Below, one piece after another: positions 17,686 through 26,047 of a DNA stretch of 54,904 bases. The stretch comes from Roseomonas sp. HF4 (GTDB lineage Bacteria > Pseudomonadota > Alphaproteobacteria > Acetobacterales > Acetobacteraceae). The notes below the pieces were generated by a model. It made no database searches. It saw nothing but the letters and a program-made list of their open reading frames with translations, and was not told the origin of the DNA. The position numbers and the translations under genes are program-made. The stretch's first letter is position 1; each line of letters begins with the position of its first letter. The stretch lies in the NCBI RefSeq assembly GCF_005222755.1, contig NZ_STGD01000023.1:1-54904 (forward strand). The letters are read 5' to 3'.

Positions 17686-19101
17686 TCAGGACCCGTCCGG
17701 CACCTCGCAGACGAAGTCCTCCGACTTTCCCGCCGCGCTGCGCGGCAATTCGTCGAACCCTTCGACCGTCACGCGGAAGCCCGCGCCGAACTTCGCCCGC
17801 GCCCAGGCAGCGACGGCCGCTTCCTCCGCCGCCGTCGCCGGCCGCGCGAGTGCCAGCATCACATGCAGGTGGTCGAGCCCCTTCTGCACGATGCGGTACT
17901 GCCGGAGCGCCGGCGCCGCCGCGACAAGCCCCGCGATGTCGCCCGACGACAGCAGCGGCCAGCGCCGCCCGCCGCCCGGCAGGCGCAGCATGTTCTGCCG
18001 CCGGCCGAGGATGCGCGTGAGCACCGGCAGGCCGCGTCCGCAGGGGCAGGGCGGGCCGACCTCCGCCGCGTCGCCGATGTCGTAGCGGATCAGCGGCATC
18101 GCCAGGTTGTGCAGCGGCGTGACCAGCACGCGCCCGGTCTGCCCCGGCGCGCAGGGGCGCCCGGCCTCGTCCACCACCTCGACGCGCAGCCCCTCGGACT
18201 GCACATGGTAGTGTGGATGGTCGGGGCATTGCAGCGCGAGGTAGCCGGCCTCCCGCGTGCTGTAGACATCGACCACCTTCACACCCCAGGCGGCCTCGAT
18301 CGCGGCGCGGTGCTCCGGGCGGAGCGTCTCGGCGATGGCGATGACCTGGCGGAGCCGCGGCAGGCGAAGCCCCGCCTCCCGCGTCGCCACGGCGAGGCGC
18401 GCGAGGATCGAAGGATGCGAGAGCAGGTAGTCCGGGTCCTGCCGCGCCAGCCATTCCGCCTGCCGGTCGACCGGCGTCGTGACGTTGAGGCTGACCAGCC
18501 GCCCGGTCTCGAACAGCCCGGCGCTCGAGAAGCCCCAGCCCTGCTGCGCGTCACCCTCCGGCCAGGCGGCCTTGCCGGCGCCGCTTTCGCGGATCACGGC
18601 CATCGTGCCGGTGAGGTCGCGCCGGTGCCACAGGTGGTCGCGCAGCGTGAAGGCGCTCCAGACGAGTTCCCAGAGCTGGCTGCGCACCGCGCGCACCGGC
18701 CGGCCCGCGGAGCCGGAGGTGAAGATCTCGCGATACTCGCCATGGCCGGGCGGCAGCGCGGCGGCGAGCATGGCCTCGTCCGCATCCGCGGCCTGGATCT
18801 CGGCGCGCGTCAGCACCGGGATGGCGCGCCAGGCGTCCTCCCAGGCGGGGCCGTCGGACGGGTCGGGCAGGGCGGGCGGCAGGCGGTCGCGATAGAAGGG
18901 CACCTCGGCGCGCGCATGCGCCAGGAGCGCCGCGAGCTGGCGCCGCTGGGCATGCTCGATTCGCGCCCGCGGCCACCATTCGGTCTGGCCGAGCTGGAAC
19001 AGGATGCCGAGCAGCGCCGCGCCCGGGCCGCCCGGCAGGGCTGGCCAGACCACCCCGGGCATGGCCGAGACGACGCCGAGCGGCGGTGCGGGACGATCCA
19101 T
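17686..19101 (-). CDS. Phenylacetate-CoA ligase (PaaK)-like adenylate-forming enzyme
   Basis: 471 residues from MDRPAPPLGVV, chosen because GGAGAAGGGG stands just upstream; the frame extends 20 residues further. PaaK-like features: ARAEVPFYRDRLPP, the P-loop-like EIFTSGSAGRPVRAVRS, VVDVYSTREAGYLALQC, the acidic MPLIRYDIGDAAEV, and CPCGRGLPVLTRILGRRQNML. The cysteine pair is typical of the PaaK/CoF390-synthetase group. Predicted to activate an aryl or other carboxylic acid as AMP then CoA ester. No phenylacetate genes are nearby, so the substrate is unknown. Confidence 0.82.
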   Translation of the reverse strand: MDRPAPPLGVVSAMPGVVWPALPGGPGAALLGILFQLGQTEWWPRARIEHAQRRQLAALLAHARAEVPFYRDRLPPALPDPSDGPAWEDAWRAIPVLTRAEIQAADADEAMLAAALPPGHGEYREIFTSGSAGRPVRAVRSQLWELVWSAFTLRDHLWHRRDLTGTMAVIRESGAGKAAWPEGDAQQGWGFSSAGLFETGRLVSLNVTTPVDRQAEWLARQDPDYLLSHPSILARLAVATREAGLRLPRLRQVIAIAETLRPEHRAAIEAAWGVKVVDVYSTREAGYLALQCPDHPHYHVQSEGLRVEVVDEAGRPCAPGQTGRVLVTPLHNLAMPLIRYDIGDAAEVGPPCPCGRGLPVLTRILGRRQNMLRLPGGGRRWPLLSSGDIAGLVAAAPALRQYRIVQKGLDHLHVMLALARPATAAEEAAVAAWARAKFGAGFRVTVEGFDELPRSAAGKSEDFVCEVPDGS

Positions 19102-19217
19102 CCGATCCCCTTCTCCCGAGAACGTGTTCGCGCGACGGCGGCGCCGCCACGCGCTTGCCATGGCATTCTGCCGAAATATCGCACACGAGAGCCCCGACTC
19201 GGGGGAAGGAGACTGCG

Positions 19218-19664
19218 ATGCGACCCATGACGATCAGTGCCGTCCTGCTCGGCGTGGCGCATGTCACGCTGGCCGTGGCGGTGGCCGCGCCGGTGCCGCC
19301 CCTGGCGGGCCTCGTGCCCGGCGCCTCGGACGGCGCCGATGGGGGTTCTGGGGTCACGCTGGCGCGTGCCGGCGCCAGCCCCTTCCTCGCGGTGCCCGAG
19401 ACGCGGCAATCGGCGCTGCTGCCGGTCGGCGAAGGCGGCGAGGGCGGGCGCGGGCGCTGGCGCCGGGGCGGCTACGGGCCGGGCGCCTATTACGGCTACG
19501 GCTGGGGGCCGCCGCCCCGGTACTACTATGCGCCGCCACCCCCGCCGCCGCGCGCCTGGCGACCGCCGCCGGTCTATTACGCGCCGCCGCCGGCCTATTA
19601 CGTGCCGCCGCCGCCGGTCTATTACGCGCCGTCGCCGGGGGTGAGCCTGAACTTCAGGTTCTGA
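19218..19664 (+). CDS. Secreted Gly/Pro/Tyr-rich repeat protein
   Basis: 148 residues. GGAAGGAG lies upstream of the ATG. Residues 1-25 form a signal-like hydrophobic segment (ISAVLLGVAHVTLAVAVAA). The middle is Gly/Arg-rich (GEGGEGGRGRWRRGGYG). The C-terminal third is imperfect repeats of PPPxYY(A/V)PP, ending VSLNFRF, a terminus resembling outer-membrane-associated proteins. Similar short Pro/Tyr-rich exported proteins occur widely in proteobacteria without known function. Divergent from the PaaK-like gene. Confidence 0.7.
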   Translation: MRPMTISAVLLGVAHVTLAVAVAAPVPPLAGLVPGASDGADGGSGVTLARAGASPFLAVPETRQSALLPVGEGGEGGRGRWRRGGYGPGAYYGYGWGPPPRYYYAPPPPPPRAWRPPPVYYAPPPAYYVPPPPVYYAPSPGVSLNFRF

Positions 19665-19683
19665 CCCGGCGCGCCGCGCGGCC

Positions 19684-20901
19684 TCAGCCGCAGTCGAGCA
19701 ACCGGAGCGCAGCCTCGGGCCCGGCCAGGATCTCGGTCAGCCGGGCGAGGTCCGCAAGGTTCGACCCCGGGGCTGCGCGCAACCCGGCGAAGCCGTCGGC
19801 GAGGCGGCGGACGGCGCCGTCATAGGCGGTGCCGCCGCCCAGGCGCCGGCCGGCCTGCTCCAGCCGCTTGAGTGACCGGGCCGCCCCTTCCATGGCGCCC
19901 ATCCCAGCGTCGTCGATCGCGCCGCCGCGCTGCGCCAGGGGCTCGGCCAGCATCGTCGCGGCCGTGGCGGCGAAGGCGGCGCGACACGCCTCGTCGGCCT
20001 GCCGGCGCAGCGCCAGGATGCGCTGCCGGCGCTCCGGCCGCCGCGCCGCGGGCGCCGCTTCCAGGTCGTCGAGCGCCTTCGCGAATTCCTCGGCCTGGTG
20101 GGCTGCGCCCTCCGGGTCGTTGTCGGGCAGGTCCGGCCGGCAGTGATCGATCCAGCGGTCGAGCACGCGGTCCGCCACGCCGGCGGGAAGGGAGCGCGTG
20201 GCCGCGGCCGCGGCGGCGACGCTGCCCGGCTGCGACGCCTTCAGCAGGAGGGTGGCGAGCATCGCCTCGGCCACCATCGGCGCTTCGCCGGCGGCGGCGC
20301 CGATCGCCTCGCGCACCAGGCTTTCCGGTGGTCCCTCCCGCGCCGCGGCGAGCGCCGCCCAGAGCGACGCCGCATGGCGCCAGACGCCCGCGGCCAGCGC
20401 CGTGCAATGGCTGAAATCCGCAGCCGAGAGTCCGGTTTCCGCCCATCGCGCCGGCATGCCGGGCGTCGCGGCCGCCGCGGCGCGCCAGAGCCTGCCGCCG
20501 GCCGTCCCCACCACGCCGAGATCGGCGAAGGTCGCCCCGGCGAACGCGGCCTCGATGGCGGTCGCCTCGTCGCCGATCGCGGCGCGCATCGCCTCGGTCA
20601 GCGGCGCAAGGGCGCTGCGCGGGATCGACCCGTCGGCGCGCTTCCACGCGCCCGGGTCGACGATGACGCCGTCGAGCGGCAGGAAGAGCAGCCGCCCGAG
20701 CCCGATCGGCCGCGGCGGGCGCAGGCGCCGCAGCCGCGGGCGCGCGGCATCGAGCAGCCGGTCCGCCACCCGCCGGTCGGGCATGCGGTCGAAGACCGCG
20801 ACGATCCGGCCGAGCGCGGCATCCGACGCGGCGGCCACGGCGTGCGTGAGGCGCCGCTGCTCCGAGGGCAACGCGGCGCCCGGCGCCGGCGCCGCCGTCA
20901 T
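19684..20901 (-). CDS. Protein of unknown function, second of a coupled pair
   Basis: 405 residues from the ATG at 20901, overlapping the preceding gene's stop by 4 bp (ATGA). The frame stays open far upstream, but only this part fits the coupled arrangement. It is Ala/Arg-rich and predicted almost entirely helical, without signal peptide or membrane helices. Recognisable stretches are RADGSIPRSALAPLTEAMRAAIGDEATAIE and, near the end, repeated amphipathic helices. I do not recognise a family. Shared transcription with the 380-residue protein suggests a common complex or pathway. Confidence 0.65.
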   Translation of the reverse strand: MTAAPAPGAALPSEQRRLTHAVAAASDAALGRIVAVFDRMPDRRVADRLLDAARPRLRRLRPPRPIGLGRLLFLPLDGVIVDPGAWKRADGSIPRSALAPLTEAMRAAIGDEATAIEAAFAGATFADLGVVGTAGGRLWRAAAAATPGMPARWAETGLSAADFSHCTALAAGVWRHAASLWAALAAAREGPPESLVREAIGAAAGEAPMVAEAMLATLLLKASQPGSVAAAAAATRSLPAGVADRVLDRWIDHCRPDLPDNDPEGAAHQAEEFAKALDDLEAAPAARRPERRQRILALRRQADEACRAAFAATAATMLAEPLAQRGGAIDDAGMGAMEGAARSLKRLEQAGRRLGGGTAYDGAVRRLADGFAGLRAAPGSNLADLARLTEILAGPEAALRLLDCG

Positions 20902-22040
20902 GCGATGCGCGCCCGCAGGCGCTCGTTCCGCGCGACAAGGTCGAGCATCCGGCCGCTGCGCCAGTCCTCCTTCGCGCGCACCAGGCGCCGCAGCCGCGTC
21001 GGGCGGTCCCAGTCCTCCTCGACGCCGAGCCATTCCTCGACCTCGCGCGGCATGACCGGGGCGAGAAAGGCCATCTCCCACAGCGCGCCATGGCGCATCT
21101 CGGGCGCCGCGTCGCGCCACAATTCGACGATCACCTGCCAGCCGTCGAGCAGCCAGTCCGGGCGGGTGGCGCGGCGGCCGATGCCGGTGGAATCCTCCCG
21201 CCAGGCGCGCAGCAGCGTCGGCGTGTCGGACAGCAGGGAATCGAGGTCCCGGAAGGCGACCTCGGCGCATCGCATCGTGAGCCGCGCGGCTTCGGTGACC
21301 ATCGTCGCGGCGTGCTGCTCGTGCGGGTCGGGGCTCTGCGCCACCCAGAGATCGACCTGCTCGACCAGGGCGACGAGGTCGCGCGCCATCCGCCGCGTGC
21401 GCGACTGCACGGGGTCGCCAGGCACGCCGACGCCGCAGAAGGCGCCGGCCAGCGATTCGAGCCAGGCGGCGATGATCTCGGGCGTCACGCCGATGCGCGG
21501 CGCGATGCGCCCGACGGCGCGCCGGGCGCGACGCTCGACGTTGGCCGGGCTGTCGGCCTGCGGCGCGGTCGCGGCTTCCTCGGGCGTCTCGCTGCGGCGA
21601 ATGAGGTCGAGCAGCAGCATGAAGTTGGCGCGCATCCGCCCGGCCGCCTCCTCCCCCCGCGCCTGGGACGCGGCGCCGGCGGCGTCGCGGCCGGCCAGGC
21701 CCTCGGCCGCGACGGCATGCGCCGTCTCCCGCACCAGGGCGGGGGTGATGCCGGTCTGGTCCGAGAGCCGCTGCCAGAGCCGCCGGTCGTGCAGGGTAGG
21801 CGAGCAGACCTCGGTCAGCGCCGGCCATGGCACGATGTAGAAGCCCCGCCCGCCGGAGGGGTTCGTGATCACCACCTCGAGCCCCGCGCGCGTATCCGTC
21901 GGCCGGATGCGCGCGCCGAGCAGGAAGGGGGTGGTGAAGGGTACCGTGACGCCGCGGTCGAGGAAGGTCGCGGGCTGGTAGGCCTGCGTGCCGAAGCGTT
22001 CGAGGAGGTCGGTGCGGATCTCGGTCATGCGATCCCGCAT
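20898..22040 (-). CDS. Protein of unknown function, first of a coupled pair
   Basis: 380 residues; MTEIRTDL four codons in is an alternative start. No signal peptide. Residues about 25-75 look like a beta-rich unit (FLDRGVTVPFTTPFLLGARIRP, then GLEVVITNPSGGRGFYIVPW). The remainder is helical with many Trp/Arg residues (ALWEMAFLAPVMPREVEEWLGVEEDWDRPTRLRRLVRAKEDW). No catalytic motif or family is recognised. It is translationally coupled to the next gene by a 4-bp overlap and begins about 40 bp after the MATE gene's stop. Confidence 0.68.
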   Translation of the reverse strand: MRDRMTEIRTDLLERFGTQAYQPATFLDRGVTVPFTTPFLLGARIRPTDTRAGLEVVITNPSGGRGFYIVPWPALTEVCSPTLHDRRLWQRLSDQTGITPALVRETAHAVAAEGLAGRDAAGAASQARGEEAAGRMRANFMLLLDLIRRSETPEEAATAPQADSPANVERRARRAVGRIAPRIGVTPEIIAAWLESLAGAFCGVGVPGDPVQSRTRRMARDLVALVEQVDLWVAQSPDPHEQHAATMVTEAARLTMRCAEVAFRDLDSLLSDTPTLLRAWREDSTGIGRRATRPDWLLDGWQVIVELWRDAAPEMRHGALWEMAFLAPVMPREVEEWLGVEEDWDRPTRLRRLVRAKEDWRSGRMLDLVARNERLRARIA

Positions 22041-22079
22041 CCTGGCCCGTCCGGGTAAACGCCCGATGAGCGCGCTGCC

Positions 22080-23414
22080 CTACCGCCACACCCCCCGCCG
22101 CACCGAGGCGGCGATCAGCACCCCATAGGCCGCGAGGCCGGCGCCGATGGCCGCGAAGGCGCCCGCGAGCCCGGCCCCGGTGAAGGTCGCGAGCAGCCAC
22201 CCGCCGCCCACCGCGAAGCCGAGCCGCGCGACCGACCCCGCGAAGGGCCAGCGCATCCGCCCCGCCCCCTGGCACGCGAAATAGAGCGCCATGCCGAGCC
22301 CGAAGGGCCCGAAGGACGGCCCGACCCAGCGCAGGAACACCACCAGCGCCGCCTGCACCTCGGGGTCGGCGGCGAACAGCCAGGCGAGCGGATGCGGAAA
22401 CACCGCCGCGGCGATGCCGATGACCCCGCACAGGCCGGCCGCGAGCAGCCCCCCGCGCCAGGCGGTCGCCCGCGCCCCCGCCCAGTCCCCCGCGCCGACC
22501 CGCCGCCCGACCAGCGAGGTCAGCGCCACGCCGATCCCGAAGCCGAGCGGGATCATCAGGAATTCCAGCCGCACGCCGACGCCATAGGCCGCGATGGCCG
22601 CCGTGCCGTGCCGCGCCACCAGCGCCGTCATCAGCACCACGGTCAGGTTGGCGATGGTCGCCATCACGGTCGCGACCGCGCCGACCGCCAGGATGCGGCG
22701 GAAGTAGTCCGCGCGGAGCGGCGCGTCGAGGCGCGGGCGGAACCCGGCGCCGCCGCGCAGGATGATGGCCGCCATGGTCGCCGCCGCCAGGCCGAAGGCG
22801 ATGAGGTAGGCCGCCGCCGCGCCCGCCAATCCCCAGCCGAAGCCCAGCATGAACAGGCCGGACAGCGGCGCCTCGATCACCCAGGCGGCCGTCATGACCC
22901 GCGCCGGCAGGCGCATCCGCCCGGCGCCGCGCAGCGCCGCGCCCAGGATGTTCGACACCCACACCAGCACCGCGCCGCCGAACACGATCGAGGCGTAGGA
23001 GAGCGCATGGTCGAAGATCGCGCCCGCGCCCCCCACGGCGCGGAACAGCGCGGGGCCGAGGCCGAGCGCCAGCACCGTGGTCAGCGCGCCCATGCCGACC
23101 GCGATCAGCACCGCGTGCTTGATCAGCGCCGCCGCTTCCTCCATCCGGCCCGCGCCGATGGCGCGCGCGACCGCCGAGGTGACGCCGCCGCCCATCGCGC
23201 CGCCGGAGGTCATCTGCATCAGCATCAGCAGCGGCAGCACCAGCGCGTAGCCGGCCAGCGCCTCGGTGCCGAGGCGCCCGATCAGCGCGGCCTCGGCGGT
23301 CTGCGCGATGGCCTGGACGAAGGTGACGAGCACTGTCGGCGTCGCGAGGCGAATGATCTCTGCCAGCGGGGCGGGCGCCGCCGGCGGCTCGGCCTCGGCG
23401 CGCGGCGTCGTCAC
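22080..23414 (-). CDS. MATE-family multidrug/metabolite exporter
   Basis: 444 residues from GTG 23414, which overlaps the stop of the dehydrogenase gene (GTGA). Twelve hydrophobic segments. The first half has FVQAIAQTAEAALIGRLGTEALAGYAL, and GGGVTSAVARAIGAGR matches the conserved VS.ALGAG loop. The second half repeats the pattern with EFLMIPLGFGIGVALTSLVGRRVGAGD. It is an inner-membrane cation/drug antiporter. Co-transcription with a 2-hydroxyacid dehydrogenase suggests export of a related metabolite, which is inference only. Confidence 0.9.
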   Translation of the reverse strand: MTTPRAEAEPPAAPAPLAEIIRLATPTVLVTFVQAIAQTAEAALIGRLGTEALAGYALVLPLLMLMQMTSGGAMGGGVTSAVARAIGAGRMEEAAALIKHAVLIAVGMGALTTVLALGLGPALFRAVGGAGAIFDHALSYASIVFGGAVLVWVSNILGAALRGAGRMRLPARVMTAAWVIEAPLSGLFMLGFGWGLAGAAAAYLIAFGLAAATMAAIILRGGAGFRPRLDAPLRADYFRRILAVGAVATVMATIANLTVVLMTALVARHGTAAIAAYGVGVRLEFLMIPLGFGIGVALTSLVGRRVGAGDWAGARATAWRGGLLAAGLCGVIGIAAAVFPHPLAWLFAADPEVQAALVVFLRWVGPSFGPFGLGMALYFACQGAGRMRWPFAGSVARLGFAVGGGWLLATFTGAGLAGAFAAIGAGLAAYGVLIAASVRRGVWR

Positions 23415-24349
23415 GCGACGCGGTGCAGCAACGGCTCGCCCGCCGCGAGGCGCCGGACATTCTCGGCGGCCAGGCGGAAGGAGCGGTTGAAGGTGCCGGT
23501 CGTGAGCCAGGCCACGTGCGGCGTCACGACCACGTTCGGCAGGCCGAGCAGCGGATCTGCCGGATCGACCGGCTCGGCGGCGAAGACATCGAGCCCGGCT
23601 GCCGCCAGGTGCCCCGAGCGAAGTGCGGCGACCAGCGCCGCCTGGTCGACCAGCCCGCCGCGCGCCGTGTTCACCAGCACCGCGCCGGGCTTCATGCGCG
23701 CGATGGCGCCGGCGTCGATCAGCCCGCGCGTCGCGGGCGTCTCGGGAATGTGGAGCGAGACGACGTCGCTCTCGGCCAGCAGCGCGTCGAGGTCGCGGTA
23801 CTGGCCAGCCGCTGCCTCCTTCGGTGCGCGGGCGGTGTAGAGCAGCCGGCAGCCGAGCGCTGCCAGCACGGGCGCGAGCAGGGCCGGGATGGCGCCGTAG
23901 CCGACCAGCCCGACCGTCCGCCCGCCCAGTTCGAACAGGCTGTCCTGCAGTCCGGGCGGCTGCGCCCAGCCGCGGCCCGCGCGCGTCTCGGCATCGAAAT
24001 GCGCGACGCGGCGCAGCGCGCCCAGCATCAGCAGCAGGGTCAGCTCCGCAACCGCACGCGCATTGGTGCCCGGCAGGTTGCACACGGCGATGTCGCGCGC
24101 CCGCGCCGCATCGAGGTCGATGGTGTTCACGCCGACGCCGATCTTCTGGATCAGCCGGAGCCGCGGCGCCTGCGCGATGTCCTCGGCCGAGAGCGGACGC
24201 AGCACGTGCCAGATCACCTCGGCCTGCGGCAGGGCGGCGGCGAAGCCGGCCTCGTCCGCGTCGGGCACGATGTCCAGCGACAGGTCGGGCAGGGCGTTCA
24301 GCCGTGCGGCGAGGCCGGGTCCGGCGGCGTAGTGGAGCAGGACCTTCAC
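23411..24349 (-). CDS. NAD(P)-dependent 2-hydroxyacid dehydrogenase (D-isomer specific)
   Basis: 312 residues. Family features: LIQKIGVGVNTID, CNLPGTNARAVAELTLLLMLG, the nucleotide-binding segment VGLVGYGAIPALLAPVLAALG, VSLHIPETPATRGLID, catalytic Arg in LVNTARGGLVDQ, Glu in LDVFAAEP, and His in VVTPHVAW. In the Rossmann loop the third glycine (GxGxxG) is replaced by proline (GYGAIP), which is unusual. Reduces 2-oxoacids or oxidises D-2-hydroxyacids; the substrate is unclear. The downstream MATE gene is translationally coupled. Confidence 0.88.
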   Translation of the reverse strand: MKVLLHYAAGPGLAARLNALPDLSLDIVPDADEAGFAAALPQAEVIWHVLRPLSAEDIAQAPRLRLIQKIGVGVNTIDLDAARARDIAVCNLPGTNARAVAELTLLLMLGALRRVAHFDAETRAGRGWAQPPGLQDSLFELGGRTVGLVGYGAIPALLAPVLAALGCRLLYTARAPKEAAAGQYRDLDALLAESDVVSLHIPETPATRGLIDAGAIARMKPGAVLVNTARGGLVDQAALVAALRSGHLAAAGLDVFAAEPVDPADPLLGLPNVVVTPHVAWLTTGTFNRSFRLAAENVRRLAAGEPLLHRVA

Positions 24350-24358
24350 GGGCGGTCA

Positions 24359-24559
24359 CCGGAGGGGCGCTGCCCCTCCGGACCTCCCCGCCAGAGGCCG
24401 AAGGGTCTCTGGACATCGATACCTGATCGGGGACGGGCGTCATTGGCGCATCCGGCATCGGGGGCACGCCATGCCCGCAATCCGCGAATCTGAGGGTTTC
24501 CAAAGGCCTTTCGGCCTTTGGTGGGGTGGGGTCCGGGGAGGGGCAAAGCCCCTCTCCGG
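24359..24559. terminator. Cluster of three GC-rich hairpins in the gap after the enolase-like gene
   Basis: CCGGAGGGGC-GCT-GCCCCTCCGG at 24359-24381 is a perfect 10-bp stem. CCAAAGGC-CTTTCG-GCCTTTGG is at 24500-24521. CCGGGGAGGGGC-AAA-GCCCCTCTCCGG at 24533-24559 has one mismatch. They fill the 229-bp gap between the enolase-like gene (upstream on the minus strand) and the dehydrogenase start. The hairpin nearest 24559 can terminate the enolase-like transcript. No gene is visible in the gap. Confidence 0.6.
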
Positions 24560-24578
24560 GACAGCGCCGCCCCCGCCC

Positions 24579-25865
24579 TCACCGCGACCGCCCCAGCACC
24601 GCCCCGCCCGCGAAGCGCGCGCGGCTGCCGAGCGCTTCCTCGATGCGCAGCGCCTCGTTCCACTTCGCCATCCGTTCCGACCGCGCGAAGGACCCCACCT
24701 TGAGTTGCCCCACCCCCCAGCCGAGCGCCAGGTGGACGATGGTCACGTCCTCCGTCTCGCCCGAGCGCGCCGAGACGATGCCGGCGTAGCCGACGTCCCG
24801 CGCCGCGTCCCAGGCGGCCTTGGTCTCGGTCAGCGTGCCGCGCTGGTTGGGCTTGATGAGAACCGTATTGGCGGCGCCCGCGGCGGCGGCGCGGCGCACG
24901 CGCGCGGCGTCGGTCACCAGGAAGTCGTCGCCCACCACCTGCACGCGGCGCCCGACTTCCTGCGTGAAGGCGGCGAAGCCGTCCCAGTCGTCCTCGGCCA
25001 GCGGGTCCTCGATGGAGGCGATGGGGTAGGCGTCGATCCAGCCGGCCAGCATGCGGATCATGCCGTCCGTGTCGAGCTCGCGGCCTTCGAGGCCGAGCCG
25101 GTAGCGCCCGCCCTTGCCGAAGTCGGTCGCGGCGACGTCGAGCGCGATGGCGACCTGCGATCCCGGCCTGAAGCCCGCGCGCTCGATGGCCTGCACGAGC
25201 GTCTCGAGCGCCTGCTCGTTGGCGTCGAAGGCCGGCCACCAGCCGCCTTCGTCGGCCACGCCCTGCAGCAGTCCGCGGTCCTTCATGATCGACCCGGCGG
25301 CGCGGTAGACCTCGGCGGTCCAGTCCAGGGCCTCGGCGAAACTGGTCGCGGCGGGGCAGATCACCAGGAAGTCCTGGATGTCGACGCGCCGCCCGGCATG
25401 GGCGCCGCCGCCCAGGATCTGGATCTGCGGCAGGGGAAGAAGGGTCGCGTTCTCGCCGCCGAGGTATGTCCACAGCAGCATGCCCTTCGCATGCGCTGCG
25501 GCATGCGCCGCGGCCATCGACACCGCGAGCGTCGCATTGGCGCCGAGCCGCGACTTGTTCGGCGTCCCGTCCAGCGCGATCAGTGCCGCGTCGATCCCCG
25601 CCTGGTCGGCCGCGTCCATGCCGGCGATGGCGGGGGCGATCTCCGTGTTCACCGAGGCGACGGCGCCCTTCACGTCGTAGCCGCCGAAGGCGGTGCCGCC
25701 ATCCCGGCGGTCGAGCGCCTCCCCGCTGCCGGTGCTGGCGCCGGCGGGCGCGATGGCGATGCCGCGCGCGCCGCCCGCGAGCCGGACCTCGGCTTCCACG
25801 GTCGGGCGGCCGCGGCTGTCCCAGACGCGGCGGCCGCGGATCGAGGCGATGGTGGTGCTGGTCAT
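24579..25865 (-). CDS. Enolase paralogue (enolase superfamily, altered active site)
   Basis: 428 residues, enolase length. Matches along its length: SIRGRRVWDSRGRPTVE, APAGASTGSGEA, PNKSRLGANATLAVSMA, VADEGGWWP, SIEDPLAEDDW, LIKPNQRGTLTETK, RSGETEDVTI, and SERMAKWNEALRIEE. Two active-site positions differ from glycolytic enolases. The usual QEFM Glu is Asp (DIQDFLV), and SHRSGETED is SARSGETED, losing the His (yeast numbering H373). The metal ligands and catalytic lysines look intact. This may be an enolase-related enzyme of a specialised pathway rather than the housekeeping copy; related changes occur in carboxyphosphonoenolpyruvate synthase-type homologues, but I cannot place it there. Confidence 0.85.
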   Translation of the reverse strand: MTSTTIASIRGRRVWDSRGRPTVEAEVRLAGGARGIAIAPAGASTGSGEALDRRDGGTAFGGYDVKGAVASVNTEIAPAIAGMDAADQAGIDAALIALDGTPNKSRLGANATLAVSMAAAHAAAHAKGMLLWTYLGGENATLLPLPQIQILGGGAHAGRRVDIQDFLVICPAATSFAEALDWTAEVYRAAGSIMKDRGLLQGVADEGGWWPAFDANEQALETLVQAIERAGFRPGSQVAIALDVAATDFGKGGRYRLGLEGRELDTDGMIRMLAGWIDAYPIASIEDPLAEDDWDGFAAFTQEVGRRVQVVGDDFLVTDAARVRRAAAAGAANTVLIKPNQRGTLTETKAAWDAARDVGYAGIVSARSGETEDVTIVHLALGWGVGQLKVGSFARSERMAKWNEALRIEEALGSRARFAGGAVLGRSR

Positions 25866-26047
25866 GCGCGTTCCGGCGTTCCCTCGCGGCGCGCAGGCCG
25901 TGCGCCGGTCCCTTCAGGTAGCCGAGCCCTGCGGCAGCGTCCACGCGCGGCCCGTCCGCCGTCGCCGCCCCGGGCGCCGGCCGGCCCTGCACGGCGGCGG
26001 CGCGGTGGTGTAGGAACGGGGGCGCAGTCGCAACCGGAGAGCCCCGC

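Noticed and set aside
20902..23460. Upstream extension of the 405-residue unknown protein to more than 1200 residues
   Set aside because: The extension is antisense-like/out-of-frame translation of the neighbouring real genes (380-residue protein and MATE exporter) with no domain similarity. The ATGA overlap gives a natural start.
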